IMG/VR virus record: IMGVR_UViG_3300021963_007890
Span: 54,418-118,417 of that record
Source: a virus
DNA: 64,000 bases
Reading direction: 5' to 3' (one strand)
The notes under the pieces are model-generated. The model ran no database searches. It saw only the letters and a program-made list of their open reading frames with translations, and was not told where the DNA came from. Numbering within the stretch: position 1 is the first letter of the stretch; the number at the start of each line of letters is the position of its first letter. The translations under genes and the position numbers were made by a program. Of the stretch, positions 25,895 to 35,077 are shown in pieces.

Positions 25895-27016
25895 ATGCGA
25901 TTTAGTGAATTCTCAACCCCATTAGAAGAAGGTGGAAAAAGCAGCGGTGTTAGGTATAACAGCGAAATTGCGATGTTATGCGCTCTCATAGGTTCTGATC
26001 CTGAAACATTTAATCCTGCTAATCCTCAGTTAACTATTCCTTCTGAATCATTATCAGATCCAACTGGTACATATAATTCAATAAAAAAACTTTTAGGACC
26101 TAACTTTGATCAAGGACTATTTTTAAGATGGTTCCAGATAGGCTCTAAATATTCTGAACTTATTAAAAATAAACTATCAGAAACAGGAGAGTCAATTATC
26201 AGTTTCTCATGGGCAGGTGGAAAAAACAAAGCAGACAATGCTGCAGATATCGGATTTGAAGGAACTAGCATAGCAGGAATAAGTCTTAAGGCAGAAGGAG
26301 GAATCACTCTTGCTAACCTAACACCTAAGGCTCTGGGACTGACTCCAGAAAGAGGAAATGATATATTTTATCAATACGCTCAAGACGAATTTAAAAAAAT
26401 GAAGCAGGATATTTTCAATGATGTGTTGGCGCAGGCACAAAGCCAACCGGGTGAAGTAATCGCTCCATTGACAGACAAATATACAATAATGTTTGACCCT
26501 GCTACACAAAAGTTTACTTGTAAAGGTAAAACCAGTTTAACAGCAGATGCTAATACTATTATTGCCTCTTCAGGTAAAAATGCAAAATGGCAACGTGTGT
26601 TTGGTGATTGGTTTCAGGCCAATTGGCAAACAAAGAAAGCATATGCTACTCCTTTATTTTCTAAGATTGCTACTGTTTTTGAAGCTATAATTGAAAACAA
26701 TCTTAAACAAAATAACAGTCTTACATCTATGCTTAGATTTTCCAAACAGCCTTACTTTTATGCAAGTGTAAACGGACTTTATTATGTACCTAGTATAACA
26801 GAAGTTGAGGACCTCCAACTAATGGGATTGAAGTATGGAGCCCCAGACGGAACTAGTCAACTATTTGTAGCCCAAATTGGACGTCCTGACAGCAACGAGT
26901 TCGCAGAGTTAGATATCTATATTAGATATGCTAACGGTATGTTTGAAAGTAATCCTACAGTTAGAATTCAAACTCTACGAAATCCTCAATTTATCAGTTG
27001 GGAAAAATTATCTTAA
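25895..27016 (+). CDS. Hypothetical 373-aa protein, possibly nuclease-like and head-packaged
   Basis: It begins MRFSEFSTPLEEGG, an amphipathic leader ending in L-x-E|G as in T4 prohead-protease sites. A region near residues 105-135 reads ADNAADIGFEGTSIAGISLK, which resembles the spaced D...(x)-x-K of PD-(D/E)XK restriction-type nucleases but is not proof. The remainder is soluble. It has its own perfect late promoter. If correct, it may be an injected virion nuclease. Confidence 0.5.
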   Translation: MRFSEFSTPLEEGGKSSGVRYNSEIAMLCALIGSDPETFNPANPQLTIPSESLSDPTGTYNSIKKLLGPNFDQGLFLRWFQIGSKYSELIKNKLSETGESIISFSWAGGKNKADNAADIGFEGTSIAGISLKAEGGITLANLTPKALGLTPERGNDIFYQYAQDEFKKMKQDIFNDVLAQAQSQPGEVIAPLTDKYTIMFDPATQKFTCKGKTSLTADANTIIASSGKNAKWQRVFGDWFQANWQTKKAYATPLFSKIATVFEAIIENNLKQNNSLTSMLRFSKQPYFYASVNGLYYVPSITEVEDLQLMGLKYGAPDGTSQLFVAQIGRPDSNEFAELDIYIRYANGMFESNPTVRIQTLRNPQFISWEKLS

Positions 27017-27031
27017 TTAGATAAGTATCCA

Positions 27032-27039
27032 TATAAATA
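27032..27039 (+). promoter_or_regulatory. T4-type late promoter
   Basis: A perfect TATAAATA sits within a CCATAT/ATATGG inverted repeat, 5 bases before ATG 27045. Confidence 0.55.
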
Positions 27040-27044
27040 GTTAT

Positions 27045-27422
27045 ATGGAGATATTACTATTAATGTTTCTGCTACAGGCCAAACATTGGTACGCAGACTT
27101 TTTCATTCAAACATATGATCAAACTGTAAAAAAGGGAATTTATGGTGATCCTATAGGTTTAAGCCACTCATTAGATCATATCCTATGGAGCATAGTGGCT
27201 CTTGTAATTTTTAGTTTCTTTCATTATCTTACCCCAGTTGAAATACTGGCTATCAGCATTTTAGAAGGTATCGCTCACTATCATATAGACTGGTTTAAGG
27301 TAAAGTATGGAACTAAGGACATGACCAAGCCTAGATTTTGGCGAGAGTTTGGTGCAGATCAAATGGCACATCATATCTGCTACTTGTTTATAATTTGGTA
27401 TATAATGGTTAGAAGCAGTTAA
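27045..27422 (+). CDS. DUF3307-like membrane protein
   Basis: This 125-residue protein has His/Asp-bearing helices (AKHWYADFFIQ, then SHSLDHILWS) and two or three TM segments, as in DUF3307-type proteins. ATG 27063 is an alternative start. The function is unknown; the His/Asp pattern may bind metal. Confidence 0.6.
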   Translation: MEILLLMFLLQAKHWYADFFIQTYDQTVKKGIYGDPIGLSHSLDHILWSIVALVIFSFFHYLTPVEILAISILEGIAHYHIDWFKVKYGTKDMTKPRFWREFGADQMAHHICYLFIIWYIMVRSS

Positions 27423-27437
27423 ATTCTTAAACGCTCC

Positions 27438-27445
27438 GATAAATA
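27438..27445 (+). promoter_or_regulatory. T4-type late promoter candidate for curli block
   Basis: GATAAATA (7 of 8) lies 21 bases upstream of the CsgF-like gene, before a CTAAGGAGCGACT ribosome site. Confidence 0.5.
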
Positions 27446-27466
27446 ATATATAACTAAGGAGCGACT

Positions 27467-27940
27467 ATGAAGAAAATTGCGTTGGTATTGCTTCTCATTC
27501 CAACACTTGTTCATGCTGAATTGGTTCAACAATTTAAGAGTCCAAGTTTTAACGGACAAAATTGGAGCAGCCATGTTCTTACCATAGACAGTATAGAAAA
27601 AGCACGTAAAGATAACATCGAGAGCCAGAAGAAATCAGAAGAGGCTAAATTGTTAGCCGAAGCACAGAATACACCATTGGCTCGCTTTATGAGCCTGTTT
27701 ACCAGTCAAGTATATGCTCAATTGGCCAGTCAACTTAGCACAAATCTATTCCAAAATAAATGCCAAGGTGCAGACGGATTAGCCATACCCGGTTGCGTTA
27801 ATCCTTCAAGCGGAGTGTTTAGTTTAGATGGTAATACTATTACCTGGGTAAAAACGGACAAAGATGTTACTTTGACAGTGGTTGATAAGGCAGGCACCGT
27901 AACTGTTGTCAAAGTTCCTATAGCAAGTTTTGGATTCTAA
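27467..27940 (+). CDS. CsgF-like curli assembly protein
   Basis: This 157-residue exported protein has a signal peptide (cleaved after VHA) and a mature start ELVQQFKSPSFNGQNW. That matches the CsgF N-terminal segment which binds the CsgG pore (aromatic F-G/N-x-N-W). A helical Lys/Glu-rich region and a Cys-containing C-terminal domain follow. It is first in a csgF-csgG-curlin order. It caps the secretion channel and nucleates curli in bacteria. Confidence 0.8.
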   Translation: MKKIALVLLLIPTLVHAELVQQFKSPSFNGQNWSSHVLTIDSIEKARKDNIESQKKSEEAKLLAEAQNTPLARFMSLFTSQVYAQLASQLSTNLFQNKCQGADGLAIPGCVNPSSGVFSLDGNTITWVKTDKDVTLTVVDKAGTVTVVKVPIASFGF

Positions 27941-27941
27941 T

Positions 27942-28853
27942 ATGAAGAATATATTTAAACTAACTATCATAGCGGCCAGTATAGCCATATCGGGCTGTAA
28001 TGCCATTCGTCCAGTGTTAGATGCTAAAGCAGCCAGTGAACCCAGAGTCAGCCAAAACATGCTGAAAGAACTTAATCAAGTTCCAGCACCAATGGGTCCT
28101 CCTATCACTGTGGCTGTATATAACTTTAGAGACCTAACAGGACAACGTAAACCCAGTAACACACTGAGTCTTTTTAGTTCAGCAGTGACACAGGGCGCAG
28201 AAAGTTATCTAATTAAAACACTGGCAGAAGTAGGTAATCGTCAATGGTTTACTGTGGTAGAACGTGTTGGTCTTGACAATCTATTAAAAGAACGTCAAAT
28301 GATCAAACAGACTCGTGAGATCTATGACGGTGAAAAGGCCAAGATGCTGCCACCGATGACACTGGCAGGTGTTATCATTGAGGGCGGTATTATAGATTAT
28401 AATTCAAACACACTGACAGGTGGAACTGGAGCACGTTGGTTAGGCATAGGGCCATATACTCAATATACACAAGATTTGGTCGTTATTAGTCTAAGACTGG
28501 TCAGTGTTCAAACAGGTGAAGTATTAACCAGCGTCACTATTGAAAAGAACTTACTATCTACAGCAGAAGGTGTTACTACATTTAAATTCTTCAACACTGC
28601 CACAAGAGCCTTTGAATTAGACTCAAGTCAGACTTTTAATGAACCGGGCAACTATGCTCTACGTTCGGCCATAGAAGCGGGTGTAATAGAACTTATTCGT
28701 CAAGGAGAAAGCCAAGGACTGTGGAAATACAAGGAGCAAGTGAAACATGACGTGGTTCCGACACCGCAGCCCAAAACTGCCCCCCAGTCTACTGAATCAG
28801 CCCCCAATCAAGGATTGGTCGACTCCAGCGGCCAACCAGTTAAAACAAACTAA
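27942..28853 (+). CDS. csgG: CsgG curli secretion channel lipoprotein
   Basis: ATG 27942 gives MKNIFKLTIIAASIAISGC, a lipoprotein signal with lipobox ISGC. The 303-residue protein contains VAVYNFRDLTGQRK and the QWFTVVERVGLDNLLKERQ motif of CsgG, followed by the TM-hairpin region. It forms the nonameric outer-membrane pore that exports curlin subunits. Its Pro/Ser-rich C-terminal tail overlaps the reading frame upstream of the curlin gene. Confidence 0.9.
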   Translation: MKNIFKLTIIAASIAISGCNAIRPVLDAKAASEPRVSQNMLKELNQVPAPMGPPITVAVYNFRDLTGQRKPSNTLSLFSSAVTQGAESYLIKTLAEVGNRQWFTVVERVGLDNLLKERQMIKQTREIYDGEKAKMLPPMTLAGVIIEGGIIDYNSNTLTGGTGARWLGIGPYTQYTQDLVVISLRLVSVQTGEVLTSVTIEKNLLSTAEGVTTFKFFNTATRAFELDSSQTFNEPGNYALRSAIEAGVIELIRQGESQGLWKYKEQVKHDVVPTPQPKTAPQSTESAPNQGLVDSSGQPVKTN

Positions 28854-28869
28854 GAAGGACGGAGCGAAC

Positions 28870-29736
28870 ATGAAAAAAACACTATTAACACTGCTGATGA
28901 TCTCAGCATTTCCGGTAGCAGCACAAACAACAGTGGCAGCACCAACTCCAACGACCCCCGTTGATCCCACAGTGGGAGTGATGGCAGGCACCGCCACAGC
29001 ACTGACACAGAGTGCGACCAATCGTGTGTTCGTAGATCAAGACGGCGAACGTCCTAATGTCAGCATTACACAAACAGGTAGTGGCAATACAGCAGGCAGT
29101 GATTCAACATATAGCAAAATTATAACAGGTATTGTGGATCGACTAAACGCAGGTGGTGTGCGTCAATACACAGTAAACAGTGCTTTGTATCTACGTGGTG
29201 ACGATCATAACATTATCTTAAATCAAGTGGGCAACAATAACACCATTGCTATGAAGGCCATAAGCCCAGATGTAGCAGCACAGGGAGTAGATATTACTAT
29301 TCAACAATTAGGCAACAGTAACTTTGCTGATGTCCTATGCGGATCAGGATCAAGTTCAGCAGGAACAGCATTGACAGGTTGTAAAGATGCTGTGCTGAAT
29401 TGGAAATTTACAGGCAATAGCAATGCCATACAGTTTCGTGGCACAGGTGATGATCTAAACAGCCAGATCACAGTGACCAGTGGAAACAGCAATGAATTTA
29501 ACATTGACTCTGTAGGTAATAAGCATAATCAAACTATCACCGTGGCAGGTAACTTCAATGTGTTTAATATCAGTCAAACAGGTAACAGCGCCTATGGTAG
29601 CAGTGTTTGGATGGATGTAAATGGAGCAAGTAATAGGTTTGCTATCAGTCAAGCAGGCACACAGGACAATGTAGTTAAAATTACCACTGTGGGCAGTAGT
29701 GGAGTTTGGAATATAATCCAAAGAACAACACCATAA
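28870..29736 (+). CDS. Curlin-repeat amyloid protein
   Basis: ATG 28870 follows a GGACGGAGCGAAC site and yields a signal peptide MKKTLLTLLMISAFPVAAQ. The 288-residue protein has about six imperfect curlin-type repeats with the pattern (I/V)xQxGxxNx (for example ISITQTGSGN-like, ILNQVGNNNT, IQQLGNSN, ISQTGNSA, ISQAGTQD). These stack as beta-strands in amyloid. It is probably secreted by the adjacent CsgG. Confidence 0.85.
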   Translation: MKKTLLTLLMISAFPVAAQTTVAAPTPTTPVDPTVGVMAGTATALTQSATNRVFVDQDGERPNVSITQTGSGNTAGSDSTYSKIITGIVDRLNAGGVRQYTVNSALYLRGDDHNIILNQVGNNNTIAMKAISPDVAAQGVDITIQQLGNSNFADVLCGSGSSSAGTALTGCKDAVLNWKFTGNSNAIQFRGTGDDLNSQITVTSGNSNEFNIDSVGNKHNQTITVAGNFNVFNISQTGNSAYGSSVWMDVNGASNRFAISQAGTQDNVVKITTVGSSGVWNIIQRTTP

Positions 29737-29745
29737 GGAGTTGTC

Positions 29746-30900
29746 GTGCGTTATTACTTTTTAAGTTTATTATTTTGCGCCACCACGGCCTGGGCAGACA
29801 TAGGTTCAGTTACAGAGATCACAGGCAGTGGCACAATAAAACGTGGTAAAGATTCTGTGACAATAGCCAAGGGAACGGTGATTCAAACCAATGATAAGAT
29901 TGAAACAAAGAATGGCAAGGTTAAAATTACTTTTAAGGACAATACTACAGTATCAGTCACGGAACACAGTAGTTTGGTTATTGATGATTTTGTTTATGAT
30001 CCTAAAAATGCTCAGGGAGGAAAACTTGGTCTAAAGGCCACTGGTGGTGCTGTGCGCTATGTAAGTGGTGCCATAGCTGGTGCTAATCCTAATGCTGTGA
30101 AAATTAATACACCCACTGCTGCTATTGCTGTGCGTGGCACTGACTTTGTTATGGCAGTAAATGAAACTGGAGCATCTACTGTGATATTGATGCCCAGTTG
30201 CGAAGATAACACAGGACCTAATGTAAAAGGTGCTGTATGTGGCAGTGGTGCTATTGATGTAGAAAGTGGCCCTAACCTTGTCACTATGAATCGTCCATTT
30301 CAAGCCACTATGGTAGAAACAGCGGGCGCACCACCTACGCCACCATTGACAGTGAATTTGTTTGCTACACCCGTAGGCACTAATTTATTAGTCAGTCCTC
30401 CACCTATAATGAGCGGTGCGCCGTTGGTAGCAGCCGCAAGAGCAGCCGCGGCAGCAGCAGGTGTTCCGGGAGCAAAGAAAAATGACGCAAAGAAAGAGAG
30501 CAAAGAAGAGAGCAAAGATGGTGGCGACAATTCTGAACAGGTCGCAAGTAACCAGGCGGCAGAAAGTAAAAAGGCTCAAGAAGCCCCTGCTTCAGACAGC
30601 AAGACCACAGTAGCACAGGCTGAGGCCAAAGAAGAAGTTGTAGCCACTGCTGCCAAAGAAGAAACAAAGTCAGAAGATCCAGAATGGCTACGTAAGATTT
30701 ATAAAGATAAAAGTGAAACCAAACAGGTAGGTTGGGCCATAGAATCAGTAAGTCAAAATGGTCGCAATGTAGCACAGGTTTCGCTACAGATGAGCACACA
30801 AGTCCAAGTTAGCGTTACACAGGATATGATGAGTATCAGTAACAATTTTAGTTCAGGACGCCCTCAAGGACAGATTATAATTAATCAAACATACAGATGA
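29746..30900 (+). CDS. Secreted FecR-domain protein in curli block
   Basis: It uses a GTG start after AAGGAGTTGTC. A signal peptide is cleaved after WA (MRYYFLSLLFCATTAWA). A FecR domain covers about residues 20-145 (GSGTIKRGKDSVTIAKGTVI, DNTTVSVTEHSSLVIDDF, AVRGTDFVM). An Ala/Lys/Glu-rich low-complexity linker (about 220-320) precedes a C-terminal beta segment. The role is probably periplasmic or surface scaffold or regulator of amyloid export. Confidence 0.8.
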   Translation: MRYYFLSLLFCATTAWADIGSVTEITGSGTIKRGKDSVTIAKGTVIQTNDKIETKNGKVKITFKDNTTVSVTEHSSLVIDDFVYDPKNAQGGKLGLKATGGAVRYVSGAIAGANPNAVKINTPTAAIAVRGTDFVMAVNETGASTVILMPSCEDNTGPNVKGAVCGSGAIDVESGPNLVTMNRPFQATMVETAGAPPTPPLTVNLFATPVGTNLLVSPPPIMSGAPLVAAARAAAAAAGVPGAKKNDAKKESKEESKDGGDNSEQVASNQAAESKKAQEAPASDSKTTVAQAEAKEEVVATAAKEETKSEDPEWLRKIYKDKSETKQVGWAIESVSQNGRNVAQVSLQMSTQVQVSVTQDMMSISNNFSSGRPQGQIIINQTYR

Positions 30901-32744
30901 AATACGGATATAAATGGGTCACAGGATTTGGCATATTTGTTCTTATACTATGCCTAAGTTTAGTTTTTATAGCAATCTCGCCTACTCCGGCTCGTGCTGA
31001 CGTCACCGACCTACAACTACCTGTAGGTAAGGTATTTGACAGTCAATGGAACGTAGGAGCCTGCACCGCAGCCAGTGGAACCTGCTCAGTCAGCGGCCTT
31101 GTATCAAGTCAACTTTATAGTCCATCAGCAGGATGGAAAAGTTTTACCTCAGGTATGACTGTGCGTTTTAGTTATAATAACGGCAGTGTGGCAGGCAACC
31201 CTATACAGTTAGAACTATGGAATAGTAATAATACTCTAAACACTGTGATGATACCTTATGGCAGATTTATTGCTTTTGAAAATGGTGCTAATGAAGGTCG
31301 TCAATATATGTTTGTGGATAACACCACTTGGTATGGATATTATATAAATTTACAAGCATCAACCTCAACTACCAGTTCAACTTGGAATCACGGTGGTGCT
31401 GCCACTACAGCACAATATCAAGCAATCACACAGGCCATGGTCACTGCGCCACCGCCACCAGCCATACCCACAAATAATGTAGCACAGACCAGTGGGTCAA
31501 GTCTATATCCCTATACCAGAGGAACATCAAATCGTGGATGGACAATACAATGGTGGGACTGCTGTGGCAGCGGTGGTTGGAATATGTCAAATGCTACCTG
31601 GAGTCAAGGCGGCACAGGCAGTGGATTTTATGCTTGGGTCACAGGATATCTCCGCTGGCCAGGTGCTCAAGACGGTGTAAGTAGAACCATATGGTTTAGA
31701 ACAGGTTGGGATGACAAGCATAGATTATACATAAATGGCACACAGGTAACTAATGGTGATTGCTGTTCCTACTCTTATGGTTCATATACTGCCAAACCTG
31801 GTGAAATACTTTATGTTCAATTTTATACAGACAACAGTGGCGGTGGTCCTACCAGTTGGGAAATAGCCTGGGATCCACAGGGTGACGGCACCTATGAAAT
31901 ATTAGGTGGCGAAAGCATAGGATTAGAAGCAGGTGGTGGTTCCAGCTGGTATTCAAGCACAGAGACTGCCGCACAACTTAATCAAAAGAATTCAGATCGT
32001 GCTCGATTAGCAGCATTGGCACAGGGCAATAAATTATATATCGCACAAAGTGGCAGTTACGCAGATGTTGATATTATACAAGAAGGTTCAACAAATTATA
32101 TACAGGGTCGTGGTGGTGTAGGTGATGCTCAACTCATAGGTAATTATAATACTCTACGTATTAGACAAGGTGATGGCCTAGGTTCAGGTAAGAACCTAAT
32201 TGAGTTTGATGTTAATGGAACTGCTAATACTGTGACACTGTTACAAGGGTGGAATGGAACTTGGCCCTCTGTCAGTAAGGATGGATTAGAAAGTGGCGGA
32301 CATTTTATTGATCTAAAACTAACAGGTAACAATAACACAGTGACATTTCAACAGGCCAACGTGGGTGCGGCAAATTCAGGACACTATAATAGATCAGAAA
32401 TCACAGGTGACACTAATACAGTGTTAGTAAGACAACTATGGGGCAGCGCAGCCTATCACACATTCTTCGGCAACATTACTGGTAATAGTAATAATGTAGA
32501 TGTATTACAGACAGGCTCAGCAGCCAAGTATATGGATCTTACCTTGACAGGAAATGGACACACTGTGGTGGCCTCACAGTCAGGCACAGGTAGTCATAGA
32601 GCAACAATTGATCTAACCAGAGTGCTAGGATCATCCACTTTAAATCTTACTCAACAAGGTGCTGTCACACAACAATATAACATTACTCAGGCCTGCGCTA
32701 ATCTTAGTGGTTGCTCAGTGACAGTAACACAGGGTTCGCCATGA
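30897..32744 (+). CDS. Large secreted curlin-repeat protein with lectin-like domain
   Basis: This 615-residue protein has an N-terminal TM/signal segment (about 8-35) and a beta-rich domain to 165. A PA14-like carbohydrate-binding-type domain lies at about 200-335, with paired Cys (WWDCCGSGGW, GDCCSYSY). From about 380 there are ten curlin-like repeats (KLYIAQSGSYADVDIIQEGS, VTLLQGWNG, VTFQQAN, VDVLQTGS). It may be a fused amyloid adhesin. It overlaps genes on both sides (ATGA). Confidence 0.8.
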   Translation: MKYGYKWVTGFGIFVLILCLSLVFIAISPTPARADVTDLQLPVGKVFDSQWNVGACTAASGTCSVSGLVSSQLYSPSAGWKSFTSGMTVRFSYNNGSVAGNPIQLELWNSNNTLNTVMIPYGRFIAFENGANEGRQYMFVDNTTWYGYYINLQASTSTTSSTWNHGGAATTAQYQAITQAMVTAPPPPAIPTNNVAQTSGSSLYPYTRGTSNRGWTIQWWDCCGSGGWNMSNATWSQGGTGSGFYAWVTGYLRWPGAQDGVSRTIWFRTGWDDKHRLYINGTQVTNGDCCSYSYGSYTAKPGEILYVQFYTDNSGGGPTSWEIAWDPQGDGTYEILGGESIGLEAGGGSSWYSSTETAAQLNQKNSDRARLAALAQGNKLYIAQSGSYADVDIIQEGSTNYIQGRGGVGDAQLIGNYNTLRIRQGDGLGSGKNLIEFDVNGTANTVTLLQGWNGTWPSVSKDGLESGGHFIDLKLTGNNNTVTFQQANVGAANSGHYNRSEITGDTNTVLVRQLWGSAAYHTFFGNITGNSNNVDVLQTGSAAKYMDLTLTGNGHTVVASQSGTGSHRATIDLTRVLGSSTLNLTQQGAVTQQYNITQACANLSGCSVTVTQGSP

Positions 32745-32974
32745 ACATCAATCAATTACACAAAGAAATTTGTCTACAGATCTTTCGTGTGATAGAATTA
32801 TGCTATAGTCAAGGTGTTACAACAACCTGGCGTGACATTTATCTATTTCTTAGACTACCTAAAAAAATTTGGGAAGGTGATACTGATTTAGATGAAAAAA
32901 TTATAGTATCTTCAGATGAAGAACTAGAAATGATCCGCGACCTTTTAATGGCCAACTTCGCTACAAAACATTAA
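32741..32974 (+). CDS. Hypothetical 77-aa protein
   Basis: Its ATG overlaps the preceding stop (ATGA). The helical protein contains WRDIYLFLRLPKKIWEGDTD and ends the curli operon. It is not obviously a curli component; function unknown. Confidence 0.5.
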   Translation: MNINQLHKEICLQIFRVIELCYSQGVTTTWRDIYLFLRLPKKIWEGDTDLDEKIIVSSDEELEMIRDLLMANFATKH

Positions 32975-33074
32975 ATATACACATAGGATCCTTACAGCAA
33001 AATTATTTGGCCTTCTTGATCGCTGTTCACAGCGTGTGATATCCCAAAACGGATCCTGTTTATAAAGCAACCAC
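32970..33074 (+). promoter_or_regulatory. Intergenic region with ATTAAATA and repeats
   Basis: ATTAAATA (7 of 8 to late consensus) begins the gap. A GGATCC box occurs twice (about 32988 and 33052), and GCTGTTCACAGC forms a 5-bp hairpin between them. No ribosome site is seen until the gene at 33075. Confidence 0.35.
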
Positions 33075-33371
33075 ATGAAAAAATTCTTATTAGTATTGTT
33101 GTTATTTCCATTCACTGCTCATGCTCAACAAACTGCCTATAAGGCCGTAATGTGTGCAGATACTCAAAATGTTATAAAATCTCTTACTGGAAATGATTAT
33201 AAAGAACGACCATTCTGGATGGGTGTTGATCAGAAAGATCATACATTCTCAATTTTTTATAATAAAGAAACTACAGGGTGGACCATAATTGAATTTAAAG
33301 GTAAGACTGCCTGTATATTGGGCGCTGGTGAGGAAAGTCAATTAAGTCAAGAGCTAAGTAAAATAAAGTAA
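33075..33371 (+). CDS. Small secreted protein
   Basis: This 98-residue protein has a signal peptide (MKKFLLVLLLFPFTAHA) and a mature domain with two Cys (about 27 and 79). Its compact beta-strand pattern suggests a periplasmic or secreted factor. It lies between curli and adhesin genes. No family is recognised. Confidence 0.6.
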   Translation: MKKFLLVLLLFPFTAHAQQTAYKAVMCADTQNVIKSLTGNDYKERPFWMGVDQKDHTFSIFYNKETTGWTIIEFKGKTACILGAGEESQLSQELSKIK

Positions 33372-33385
33372 AGGGATAAAGCATT

Positions 33386-34144
33386 ATGTTCATATTATCA
33401 GGTGGCATGACATTATCGGGAGGGCTCACATTTACACCGACCTATAATTTAGCCTCATCTGGATTGAGAGTTCATTTAGATGCTGCTAATACTAGCAGTT
33501 ATCCGGGATCGGGTTCGACCTGGACAGATCTAAGCGGAACTGGAAATAATGCTACATTAATTAATACTCCTGTTTATAGTGCTAGTTTTGGTGGATACAT
33601 AGGAGATAATGGTTCTAATACAGCATATATGTCGCTGGCAAATGCGTCTAGTACTCTAGTTTTCGGAACAGGTGATTTTACTATAGAAATCTGGCATAGA
33701 CCGAAATTTGATACTACGAGTGGTAGTGTATCTGCTGTATTATTCCAAATTGGAGGAGTATTGTTATCCTGGGATAATATTTACAAATCTTGGAACGGTG
33801 AATCTATTTCAACAGGTGGGAGTGGAACTTATACCGCAAGACCAGATAGTAATAATAATATATTAGCATTGTGTCCTCAAAATATATGGAAGCAGGTAGT
33901 GTATAGAAGGCAAGGAACAACAGCACAGATTTTTTATAATGGGGCTTTGGTAGCTACTGGAACTGATAATGCCAATTACACAGGAGGAGGTCCTCAAGGT
34001 AATTATTGGATAGGTGAAAGAGATCCTTATCCTGAACAGCAATTTAAATGCGATGTAAGTATTTTAAGAATCTACAATAGAGCTATCTCTAATTTAGAAA
34101 TAAGTGATAATTTTAATCTCCAGAAAACAAGATATAGCATTTAA
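33386..34144 (+). CDS. LamG/concanavalin-like tail adhesin
   Basis: This 252-residue protein begins MFILSGGMTLSGG and then has SSGLRVHLDAANTSSYPGSG and WTDLSGTGNNATL, a hallmark of phage LamG-type lectin fibres. The beta-sandwich probably binds host glycan. The N-terminus resembles that of the next gene, suggesting a shared docking site. Confidence 0.75.
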   Translation: MFILSGGMTLSGGLTFTPTYNLASSGLRVHLDAANTSSYPGSGSTWTDLSGTGNNATLINTPVYSASFGGYIGDNGSNTAYMSLANASSTLVFGTGDFTIEIWHRPKFDTTSGSVSAVLFQIGGVLLSWDNIYKSWNGESISTGGSGTYTARPDSNNNILALCPQNIWKQVVYRRQGTTAQIFYNGALVATGTDNANYTGGGPQGNYWIGERDPYPEQQFKCDVSILRIYNRAISNLEISDNFNLQKTRYSI

Positions 34145-34162
34145 AAATAAGGATAGGGAATA

Positions 34163-35071
34163 ATGTTAATTCAAGGAGGAGTATTAATTAGTAGTGGAGT
34201 ATCTATGATAGGTATTCCTTCACAAATAGATATTCTTCTTGTGGCAGGTGGGGCCGGCGGTACTAGGTCTTTTAATGGTGGCAGTCCCGGAGGTGGGGCC
34301 GGAGGATGGATAGAAGTTTTTAATATTGATCTAGTATCTGGTACAACTTATAATATCACAATAGGTTCCGGTGGTAACGGTGGCGGATATAGTACTTCTA
34401 ATAATGGTAATGACAGTTTATTTGGCACATTGCTCACAGCCAAGGGCGGAGGCGCTAATATATTAAATGGTTTTTGGTCTGAAAATGGTCGAAGTGGTGG
34501 AAGTGGTGGTGGAAGTGCTCCAGGATCTACTTGGGTAGGAGGATCCGCAACACAACCACTACAACCTGGTCTAAGTGGCGCATATGGATTTGGTAATCGT
34601 GGCGCCAGTGTTGTAGTATCAAATGGTGATGTAGGAGGGGGAGGTGGTGGAGCAGGCGGACCTGGCGGATCTGTAACAACTGTTGCAGATGGAGGAGCTG
34701 GCAAACAAAGTTCTATATCAGGAACCCCTACATTTTACGCTGGGGGAGGTGGCGGAGCATCTTATGGAACAGCAGGAACTCCCCCTCAACGAGCAGGAGC
34801 AGGAGGCAGTGGTATAGGCGGTGATGGGAGCAATCTAAATGGTGCCGCTGCCGCTGTGGGCGGAAGTGGAAGTATCAATGGTTTACTAAATTCCGGATCT
34901 GGTGGAGGTGGAGCTTACGGATTCACTTCGGGAAATGGAGGATCTGGAGTGTGTATATTAAGACATCCAAATACAATACCACAAAAAACTACCACCGGAT
35001 CTCCTACTATAACAACCAGCAGCGGATATATTATATATATATGGACTGGAACTGGAAGTATAACATGGTGA
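34163..35071 (+). CDS. Glycine-rich tail adhesin
   Basis: This 302-residue protein is over a third Gly in the middle, with many GGxGG runs (GGAGGTRSFNGG, GGGGGAGGPGGS). That is typical of phage glycine-rich adhesin domains, which may form polyglycine-II helix bundles as in S16 gp38-type tips. The N-terminus MLIQGGVLISSGVSM parallels the preceding adhesin. It probably recognises receptors. Confidence 0.7.
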   Translation: MLIQGGVLISSGVSMIGIPSQIDILLVAGGAGGTRSFNGGSPGGGAGGWIEVFNIDLVSGTTYNITIGSGGNGGGYSTSNNGNDSLFGTLLTAKGGGANILNGFWSENGRSGGSGGGSAPGSTWVGGSATQPLQPGLSGAYGFGNRGASVVVSNGDVGGGGGGAGGPGGSVTTVADGGAGKQSSISGTPTFYAGGGGGASYGTAGTPPQRAGAGGSGIGGDGSNLNGAAAAVGGSGSINGLLNSGSGGGGAYGFTSGNGGSGVCILRHPNTIPQKTTTGSPTITTSSGYIIYIWTGTGSITW

Positions 35072-35077
35072 GATCTT

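Noticed and set aside
30031-30799. Several long minus-strand ORFs opposite the FecR-domain gene
   Set aside because: They arise from Ala/Lys-rich codon bias of the real gene and lack start sites.
34348-34704. 118-aa Pro-rich ORF on the minus strand
   Set aside because: It is the complement of the glycine codons of the adhesin gene, which produces poly-Pro artefacts.
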